Of a stretch of DNA of 6,748 bases, positions 1 to 6,748 are shown piece by piece. This stretch comes from Steroidobacteraceae bacterium (GTDB lineage: Bacteria > Pseudomonadota > Gammaproteobacteria > Steroidobacterales > Steroidobacteraceae): positions 1 through 6,748 of the forward strand of contig JABEVI010000201.1 of the NCBI GenBank assembly GCA_013044085.1. The letters are read 5' to 3'. How positions within the stretch are numbered: the first letter of the stretch is position 1; each line of letters starts with the position of its first letter. The position numbers were made by a program, and so were the translations under genes. The notes beneath the pieces are model-generated. The model worked only from the letters and a program-made list of their open reading frames with translations, had not been told where the DNA came from and did no database searches.

Positions 1-2385
<2,385 letters not shown>

Positions 2386-2392
2386 CCCGACG

Positions 2393-2446
2393 ACCGGCGC
2401 GTGCATCCAGGACCGCAAGCCGCGGCGTTTTAGCCGCGGCGCCGGT
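2393..2446. terminator. Nested inverted repeats between convergent genes, possible bidirectional terminator
   Basis: The 61-bp spacer between the aconitase stop and the SDR stop holds a hairpin with arms GCCGCGGC at 2419-2426 and 2433-2440 around the six-base loop GTTTTA. An outer pair, ACCGGCGC (2393-2400) and GCGCCGGT (2439-2446), shares two bases with the inner right arm, so the two stems partly compete. Neither side has a convincing T-tract, so this is not a canonical intrinsic terminator. Position between convergent genes is the main argument for a terminator role. Each inner arm is itself palindromic, so it is also a direct repeat, and a protein site or chance GC-rich symmetry are alternatives. 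Confidence 0.45.
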
Positions 2447-3226
2447 TCATAGGCAGCTCGCGCCGCCGTCCACCGCCAGACACTGGCCGGTGACGTGAGC
2501 CGATGCATCGCTCGCGAAAAATGCCGCCGCACCCATCAGGTCCCGCTCGCCGCCGAGGCGCAACAAGGGGGTTCGCTGAATGACCTGCTCGCCCATCTTC
2601 TCGAGCAGGCCGGCGGTCATCCGCGAGGGGAAAAATCCGGGCAGGATGGCGTTGACGCGGATGCCGTACCGCCCCCATTCGGCCGCCAATGCGCGGGTGA
2701 AATTGACCACCGCGCCCTTGGATGTGTTGTAGGCGATGGTGCGCATGGCCGGTGGATTGCCGCGCAGACCGGCGATCGACGCGATGTTGATGATGCTGCC
2801 GCGACCTTGCGGGATCATGCAACGCTTGCCCACCTCGCGGCTGAGCGCGAACACCGCGTCGACGTTCAGCCGCATGACCTTGTCCCAGGCTTCATCCGGA
2901 TAGTCCTCGGCCGGCGCACCCCAGGTGGCCCCGGCGTTGTTGATCAGGATGTCCACGCCCCCGAGCGCGGCTTGCACGCCCTGCACCAGCGGCGCGATGC
3001 CCTCACGTCGCGAAAGATCGGCCGCGAACGTCAGCGCCTGGAGCCCGCGCTCATGCAGGCTTCGCCGCGCCTCATCCAGTTCATCCGCCTTGCGTGCGAC
3101 CAAGGCAAGCTTCGCACCCATTTCCGCCAGTGCCTGTGCCATCTGCAGTCCGAGCCCACGAGATCCACCGGTGACCAGGGCGCAACGCCCGTTCAAGTCG
3201 AACAGTTCGGACACGAAGGATTTCAT
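2447..3226 (-). CDS. Short-chain dehydrogenase/reductase (SDR), substrate unknown
   Basis: This is a 259-residue classical SDR, a single Rossmann-fold cytoplasmic oxidoreductase of normal family length. Visible motifs are the cofactor loop TGGSRGLG (19-26), D70 in the adenine-pocket position, NNAG (96-99), and the catalytic set N121, S150, Y166 and K170 (Y-x-x-x-K). The C-terminal VDGG segment is also present. R23 just before the second glycine, and A44-R45 in place of an acidic residue after the second strand, favour NADP(H) (inference from family rules). The N-terminal LFDLNGRCALVTGG style resembles gluconate 5-dehydrogenase-like and 3-oxoacyl reductase-like SDRs, but the substrate cannot be assigned. 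I chose the ATG at 3226: it gives standard length, whereas the longer frame adds 27 atypical residues overlapping the thiolase gene. An AAAGGA (3244-3239) lies 12 nt upstream, a rather long spacing. It is last in a probable beta-oxidation operon, 16 nt after the thiolase stop, so an acyl-CoA-related substrate is plausible but unproven. Confidence 0.92.
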   Translation of the reverse strand: MKSFVSELFDLNGRCALVTGGSRGLGLQMAQALAEMGAKLALVARKADELDEARRSLHERGLQALTFAADLSRREGIAPLVQGVQAALGGVDILINNAGATWGAPAEDYPDEAWDKVMRLNVDAVFALSREVGKRCMIPQGRGSIINIASIAGLRGNPPAMRTIAYNTSKGAVVNFTRALAAEWGRYGIRVNAILPGFFPSRMTAGLLEKMGEQVIQRTPLLRLGGERDLMGAAAFFASDASAHVTGQCLAVDGGASCL

Positions 3227-3238
3227 GTTGCGCACGCG

Positions 3239-3244
3239 TCCTTT
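3239..3244 (-). promoter_or_regulatory. Ribosome binding site of the SDR, overlapping the thiolase stop
   Basis: AAAGGA on the minus strand shares its first two bases with the TAA stop of the thiolase gene (3245-3243) and lies 12 nt before the SDR ATG. The spacing is longer than optimal. A GTG closer to it leaves only 3 nt, so ATG 3226 remains the better start. The overlap would let ribosomes finishing the thiolase re-initiate on the SDR. Confidence 0.5.
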
Positions 3245-4424
3245 ACAGCACTTCGAACAAACCGGCGGCGCCCTGGCCGCCGCCGACACACATCGTGACA
3301 ACCACATATTTCACGCCGCGCCGCTTGCCCTCGATCAGCGCATGGGCCACGAGCCGTGCACCGCTCACGCCATAGGGATGACCGACGGCGATGGCGCCAC
3401 CGTCGACGTTCAGCCGGTCGTCCGGGATTCCGAGCTTGTCACGACAGTAAATGACCTGCACGGCGAACGCCTCGTTCAGTTCCCACAGGCCGATGTCCCC
3501 GATCTTCAACCCCGCTCGCTGCAACAAGCGGGGGACGGCAAAGACGGGCCCGACACCCATTTCATCCGGCTCGCAACCGGCCACCGCAAAACCTCGAAAG
3601 GCCCCGAGCGGCGCCAGCCCGCGCTGCTCGGCGAGCTTGCCGTTCATCACCACGCACGCCGCAGCCCCGTCGGAGAACTGGCTGGCGTTGCCGGCCGCCA
3701 CGACACCACCGGGCAAAGCCGGTCGGATCCTCGCCACAGCCTCGTAGGTGGTGTCGGCCCGGATACCCTCGTCGGCTTCCAACCTGAGCTCACGTGTGCA
3801 CAGACGGCCGCTCGCTTTGTCCGTTACGCCGGCGCGCACCGTAATTGGAACGATCTCATCGCGGAACCTTCCAGCCGCCTGCCCGGCTGCCGCCCGTTGT
3901 TGGCTGCGCACTCCGTATTCGTCCTGCCGTTCGCGCGAAATGCCGTATCGATGGGCGAGCGTTTCCGCGGTTTGCAGCATGCTCCAGTAGATTGGCGGCT
4001 TGTGCTGCAGCAGCCACTCTTCCCGGGCCATGTGCCTGTTGGCACGATCATTCTGCACGCAGGAAATGGATTCGACTCCGCCGGCGACGAGCAGCGGCAC
4101 CTGATCGGCGATGACGCGATGCGCCGCCATCACGATCGCCTGCAGGCCCGACGAACAGAAACGGTTGATGGTGGCCCCGGCGACGCTCACCGGCAAGCCG
4201 GCGCGCAGGGCGATCTGCCGCGCGATATTGCCGCCCGTGGCACCCTCCGGCATGGCGCAGCCGAAGAGGCAGTCTTCCACCTCCGAAGGATCGATGCCCG
4301 CCCGCTGCACGGCGGCTTGGACGACGTGCCCGCCAAGCGTGGCGCCGTGGGTGAGGTTGAGCGCGCCGCGCCAGGACTTGGCGAGCGGCGTGCGCGCAAC
4401 GGAAACGATGACGGCGTCAGTCAT
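3243..4424 (-). CDS. Acetyl-CoA C-acyltransferase (3-ketoacyl-CoA thiolase)
   Basis: This thiolase catalyses CoA-dependent cleavage of 3-oxoacyl-CoA to acetyl-CoA and a shortened acyl-CoA, the last step of beta-oxidation. It has 393 residues, normal for thiolases. The acyl-accepting cysteine is C90 in NRFCSSG, NEAF is at 317-320, H349 is in GHPYGVSG, and the proton-relay cysteine is C379 in CVGGGQG. These sit within one residue of the Zoogloea thiolase positions (89, 316, 348, 378). The GHPYGVSG variant and the opening VARTPLAKSWRGALN fit proteobacterial degradative thiolases; from memory it resembles Pseudomonas aeruginosa PA1736, whose neighbour PA1737 is a hydroxyacyl-CoA dehydrogenase. 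I chose ATG 4424 because MTDAVIVSVARTP is the family N-terminus; the longer frame adds 33 unrelated residues inside the upstream gene. A weak GGGG (4434-4431) lies 6 nt upstream. The gene starts 22 nt after the bifunctional enzyme's stop and probably forms a complex or pathway pair with it. Chain-length preference cannot be read here. Confidence 0.95.
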   Translation of the reverse strand: MTDAVIVSVARTPLAKSWRGALNLTHGATLGGHVVQAAVQRAGIDPSEVEDCLFGCAMPEGATGGNIARQIALRAGLPVSVAGATINRFCSSGLQAIVMAAHRVIADQVPLLVAGGVESISCVQNDRANRHMAREEWLLQHKPPIYWSMLQTAETLAHRYGISRERQDEYGVRSQQRAAAGQAAGRFRDEIVPITVRAGVTDKASGRLCTRELRLEADEGIRADTTYEAVARIRPALPGGVVAAGNASQFSDGAAACVVMNGKLAEQRGLAPLGAFRGFAVAGCEPDEMGVGPVFAVPRLLQRAGLKIGDIGLWELNEAFAVQVIYCRDKLGIPDDRLNVDGGAIAVGHPYGVSGARLVAHALIEGKRRGVKYVVVTMCVGGGQGAAGLFEVL

Positions 4425-4446
4425 GGGAAACCCCGCTTTCGAATGC

Positions 4447-6540
4447 TCAGGCGTCGTTGAAGGTCTTGCCCTGCGCGGCCAGTTCGGCGAGCAGCGGCGC
4501 CGGTTGCCAGAAGGCCGCATCACCCCGGGGTTGCGAGGCGAACTGCTGCATGCGTCGCGCCACCATGGCCAGGCCGACGCTGTCCGCGTACTTCATCGGA
4601 CCGCCGCGCCAGCGCGGGAAGCCGTAGCCGCTCAGGTACACCAGATCGATGTCGGAAGCCCGTTGTGCGATGCCCTCGGCGAGCAGGCGTGCGCCCTCGT
4701 TCACAAGAGCATAGATGCAGCGCTCGACGATCTCGGCGTCGGCGAACTCGCGTGGTGTGACACCGATCGCCTTACGGTGCTCGCGAATGAGCTCATCGAC
4801 CTGCGGATCCGGCAGTGGATCGCGTTTGCCGGGCTCGTAGCGATACCATCCAGCCCCGGTCTTCTGCCCGAAGCGGCCCTGCTCGCACAATCGGTCGCCC
4901 AGCGCCGAATATCGCACCGTCGGCTTCTCCACATAGCGCCTCTTGCGGATTGCCCAACCGATATCGTTGCCCGCAAGGTCGCCGACACGGTAGGGACCCA
5001 TGGCCATTCCCCAGGCCTCGAGCGCCCGATCCACCTGCTGTGGGCTCGCGCCCTCCTCCACCAGGAAATTGGCCATGCGCACGTAATGTTCGAGCATGCG
5101 GTTGCCGATGAAGCCATCGCACACCAGGGACAGGACCGCGGTCTTGCGGATCGTCTTCGCCAGCTTCATCACCGTGGCGAGCACATCCGCGGCGCTCGCC
5201 TTGCCGCGCACCACCTCGAGCAACTTCATCACATTGGCCGGGCTGAAGAAGTGCATGCCGACGACGTCTTGCGGCCGCCGGGTGAAGCCGGCGATCTGGT
5301 CCAGGTTCAGCGTCGAGGTGTTGGACGCAAGAATCGCTCCCGGTTTGGCCACGGCATCCATGCGTTCGAAGACCTCGCGCTTGACCTGCATCGTCTCGAA
5401 AACGGCCTCGATGAGCAGATCGCAATCGGCAAGGTCCCCGAAATCGAGGGACGTGCGCAGCATCTGCATGCACTGCTCCAGCCGCTCCGGTTTGAGTTTT
5501 CCCTTCTTGACCGAAGTCTCGTAATTCCGGCGTATGTTCGCCACGCCGCGATCCAACGCCTCTCGCGTGCTGTCGAGCAGCGTGACGGGAATCCCGGCGC
5601 TTAAGAAGTTCATGCTGATGCCGCCACCCATCGTGCCGGCGCCGACCACACCGACCTTGGAAATCGTGCGCGTGGGCGTATCGGCGGATACACCGGGAAT
5701 CTTCGAAGCGGCGCGTTCGGCGAAAAAGGCATGGCGCAGCGCCTGTGATTCGGGGCTCGCCATCAACATCACGAAAAGACCGCGCTCGAGCGACAAACCC
5801 TCGGTGAACGGCTTTAGCGACCCGGCAACCGCCTCCACGCACTGCAGCCGGGCCGGCTCGCGGGGAAATTGTCCATGCACCACGCCGCGTGTGAACTGGA
5901 TGAAGGCTTCGGCATTGTCGTGCTCTACCACGCGATCGCACAGCCTCGGTGTCGGCTGCCCTGAGTCGGCGAGCTTGCGCGCCACGACCGTCGCCGCCGC
6001 GATGACGTCCTGTTCGACGACGGCATCGAAGAGCGCGGTACTCTCGAGCAACCTCGCCACCACCGGTTCACCGGAGACGATCATGTTCATGGCGTGCTCC
6101 AGCCCGACCGCGCGCGGCAGGCGCTGCGTGCCGCCGGCGCCGGGCAGGAGCCCGAGCTTGACTTCGGGCAGGGCGACCAACGCGGAGGCCAGTGCGGCGC
6201 GCCCGTGACAGCCGAGGGCGAATTCCAGTCCGCCACCCATGCAGGTGCCGTTGATGGCCGCAACCACCGGCTTGACGCAACTCTCCGCAACACCGATGAC
6301 GTCGCGCAGATTAGGCGAAGCCGCGGCCTCGGGTTTGCCGAATTCACGAATATCGGCCCCGCCGGAAAATATCTCCCCGGCGCCCGTCACCACGATGGCG
6401 CGTACCCCGGGATCGGCGACGGCCGCGTCGATGGCTTCCACCAGCAGACGGCGCTGTCGGCTTCCGAAGCCGTTGACGGGGGGATTGTCGAGCGTGAGGA
6501 CGGCGATGTCGCCGAGTAACGATATGGCGACGCCGCTCAT
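4447..6540 (-). CDS. Bifunctional enoyl-CoA hydratase / 3-hydroxyacyl-CoA dehydrogenase (FadB/FadJ-like)
   Basis: This multifunctional enzyme hydrates trans-2-enoyl-CoA to 3-hydroxyacyl-CoA and then oxidises it with NAD+ to 3-oxoacyl-CoA. Residues ~5-190 form the crotonase domain: the oxyanion-hole segment SGGADI (59-64), both catalytic glutamates E106 (GGGLE) and E126 (LPEVKLG), then PGAGGTQ (133-139). A linker leads to the NAD-binding dehydrogenase domain with GAGTMG (300-305), acidic D323 after the second strand (NAD preference), SNTS (406-409), and catalytic H430 and E442 in MHFFSPANVMKLLEVV. Two C-terminal dehydrogenase domains follow (about 480-570 and 600-690), including DGFIGNR and GYGFPRWRGGP. 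At 697 residues it is slightly shorter than FadB (~729) or FadJ (~714), and the glutamate positions are closest to mammalian peroxisomal multifunctional enzyme 1 as I recall it. I therefore give no fadB or fadJ symbol. ATG 6540 is preceded by AGGAG (6554-6550) at 9 nt. It is first in the operon with thiolase and SDR; all active sites look intact. Confidence 0.96.
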   Translation of the reverse strand: MSGVAISLLGDIAVLTLDNPPVNGFGSRQRRLLVEAIDAAVADPGVRAIVVTGAGEIFSGGADIREFGKPEAAASPNLRDVIGVAESCVKPVVAAINGTCMGGGLEFALGCHGRAALASALVALPEVKLGLLPGAGGTQRLPRAVGLEHAMNMIVSGEPVVARLLESTALFDAVVEQDVIAAATVVARKLADSGQPTPRLCDRVVEHDNAEAFIQFTRGVVHGQFPREPARLQCVEAVAGSLKPFTEGLSLERGLFVMLMASPESQALRHAFFAERAASKIPGVSADTPTRTISKVGVVGAGTMGGGISMNFLSAGIPVTLLDSTREALDRGVANIRRNYETSVKKGKLKPERLEQCMQMLRTSLDFGDLADCDLLIEAVFETMQVKREVFERMDAVAKPGAILASNTSTLNLDQIAGFTRRPQDVVGMHFFSPANVMKLLEVVRGKASAADVLATVMKLAKTIRKTAVLSLVCDGFIGNRMLEHYVRMANFLVEEGASPQQVDRALEAWGMAMGPYRVGDLAGNDIGWAIRKRRYVEKPTVRYSALGDRLCEQGRFGQKTGAGWYRYEPGKRDPLPDPQVDELIREHRKAIGVTPREFADAEIVERCIYALVNEGARLLAEGIAQRASDIDLVYLSGYGFPRWRGGPMKYADSVGLAMVARRMQQFASQPRGDAAFWQPAPLLAELAAQGKTFNDA

Positions 6541-6549
6541 CCTGCCGGT

Positions 6550-6554
6550 CTCCT
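6550..6554 (-). promoter_or_regulatory. Ribosome binding site of the bifunctional beta-oxidation gene
   Basis: AGGAG on the minus strand, separated by 9 nt from ATG 6540, is the strongest Shine-Dalgarno match among the three operon genes. It supports this start codon and agrees with the family N-terminus. Confidence 0.75.
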
Positions 6555-6579
6555 GCGATCGGGAAAGTATGCGGTGTCC

Positions 6580-6603
6580 GCCCGCGCACCTCGCCTGCGC
6601 ACC
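6580..6603. repeat. Two 11-bp near-identical direct repeats in the operon leader
   Basis: GCCCGCGCACC (6580-6590) and GCCTGCGCACC (6593-6603) differ at one base and are offset by 13 bp. They lie between the predicted transcription start and the ribosome binding site of the leftward operon. An inverted pair, GCGGTG (6571-6576) and CACCGC (6600-6605), overlaps them. They could be a regulator site or part of a leader structure, but in GC-rich DNA chance is a serious alternative. I see no recognisable FadR- or PsrA-like operator. Confidence 0.35.
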
Positions 6604-6611
6604 GCTGTTCG

Positions 6612-6640
6612 ATGCTAGCCCGCGGATGTTTTCTTGTAAA
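6612..6640 (-). promoter_or_regulatory. Predicted sigma70-type promoter of the beta-oxidation operon
   Basis: On the minus strand TTTACA (6640-6635) matches the -35 consensus at 5 of 6 bases. It is followed after exactly 17 nt by TAGCAT (6617-6612), which matches the -10 consensus at 4 of 6. Transcription would start near 6605, giving a leader of about 65 nt before ATG 6540. It is the best leftward candidate I found by eye in the divergent region. Confidence 0.5.
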
Positions 6641-6684
6641 GGCGCCTACCGGGGCTTGCAGCGCGCTCGCCGGCGTGAGTTCGC

Positions 6685-6690
6685 TATACT
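6685..6690 (+). promoter_or_regulatory. -10-like element upstream of the HAD gene
   Basis: TATACT matches the -10 consensus at 5 of 6 bases. No -35 is seen at normal spacing; the nearest TTG-containing hexamer, TTGCAG at 6656-6661, is 23 nt away. The expected start point, about 7 nt downstream of the hexamer, falls on or next to the TTG start at 6697, so the transcript may lack a leader. Confidence 0.4.
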
Positions 6691-6696
6691 GCGGGC

Positions 6697-6748
6697 TTGA
6701 CGAATCGCCCGACAGTCGCCCTCTTCGACCTCGATGGCACGCTCAGCC
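6697..6748 (+). CDS. HAD-superfamily hydrolase, N-terminus only (truncated by window end)
   Basis: The last 52 bases encode a start and 16 further codons reading MTNRPTVALFDLDGTLS if TTG initiates. FDLDGTLS is HAD motif I (DxDGT), with the nucleophile aspartate at codon 11 (6727) and the acid/base aspartate at codon 13 (6733). Such enzymes are mostly phosphatases or phosphotransferases. The style recalls the HAD-IB (SerB-like) group, but too little is visible to choose. The start is well constrained: an in-frame TGA at 6676-6678 closes the frame upstream, and TTG 6697 is the only ATG, GTG or TTG codon between it and motif I. No clear Shine-Dalgarno sequence precedes it. The gene diverges from the beta-oxidation operon, and nothing shown links the two functionally. 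Confidence 0.8.
   Translation, partial: MTNRPTVALFDLDGTLS

Noticed and set aside
2495..3298. 267-codon open frame on the plus strand over the SDR
   Set aside because: It mirrors the SDR codons and no domain is recognisable, so it is a shadow frame.
2925..4460. 511-codon open frame on the plus strand, antisense to the SDR and thiolase genes
   Set aside because: It lies opposite two genes with full catalytic motifs, and its translation is rich in Arg, Pro, Ala and His with no recognisable domain. This is the usual shadow of GC-rich coding DNA.
4111..5604. 497-codon open frame on the plus strand, antisense to the bifunctional gene and the start of the thiolase
   Set aside because: The opposite strand encodes intact crotonase and dehydrogenase domains. 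The plus-strand translation shows no family motif and no convincing start context.
4793..5941. 382-codon minus-strand frame overlapping the bifunctional gene in another phase
   Set aside because: It overlaps the dehydrogenase domain of a fully supported gene in a different frame, has low-complexity Arg/Gly-rich content, and shows no sign of a frameshift in the real gene.
6566..6571. CATACT on the minus strand as the operon -10
   Set aside because: It matches 4 of 6 bases, but there is no -35 at 16-18 nt upstream. The TTTACA/TAGCAT pair with 17-nt spacing is better.

Overview
The window is GC-rich, densely packed bacterial chromosome. The gene set (AcnA-type aconitase, a bacterial multifunctional beta-oxidation enzyme with its thiolase, a HAD hydrolase) suggests a high-GC proteobacterium, probably gamma. 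That placement is inferred from protein similarity as I remember it and is not firm. I saw no mobile element, tRNA, rRNA, CRISPR array or atypical-composition island.

Layout. Positions 1-2385 (+) hold most of an aconitate hydratase A gene whose first ~100 codons lie outside the window. A 61-bp convergent spacer follows (2386-2446), containing nested inverted repeats that could be a shared terminator. Positions 2447-6540 (-) look like one three-gene operon, transcribed right to left: a fused enoyl-CoA hydratase/3-hydroxyacyl-CoA dehydrogenase (6540-4447), a thiolase (4424-3243) and a short-chain dehydrogenase/reductase (3226-2447). The intergenic gaps are only 22 and 16 nt. A 156-bp divergent control region (6541-6696) carries a good sigma70-like promoter candidate for the operon and a -10-like element for a rightward gene. 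That last gene, a HAD-superfamily hydrolase, is seen only through its first 17 codons, up to the DxDGT motif, before the window ends.

How the genes fit together. The bifunctional enzyme hydrates trans-2-enoyl-CoA and oxidises the 3-hydroxyacyl-CoA with NAD+. The thiolase then cleaves the 3-oxoacyl-CoA to acetyl-CoA and a shortened acyl-CoA. Together they cover the last three steps of a beta-oxidation round. No acyl-CoA dehydrogenase or acyl-CoA ligase is present in the window. The SDR is the odd member: its cofactor-binding residues suggest NADP(H) and its substrate cannot be read from sequence. Aconitase belongs to the TCA/glyoxylate cycles that would consume the acetyl-CoA, but it is convergent and not part of the operon.

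Overall this is ordinary core metabolism. I did not find a convincing new system. The points worth a second look are small: the SDR's place in the operon, the possibly leaderless TTG-started HAD gene, the repeats in the operon leader, and the nested hairpins between the convergent genes.
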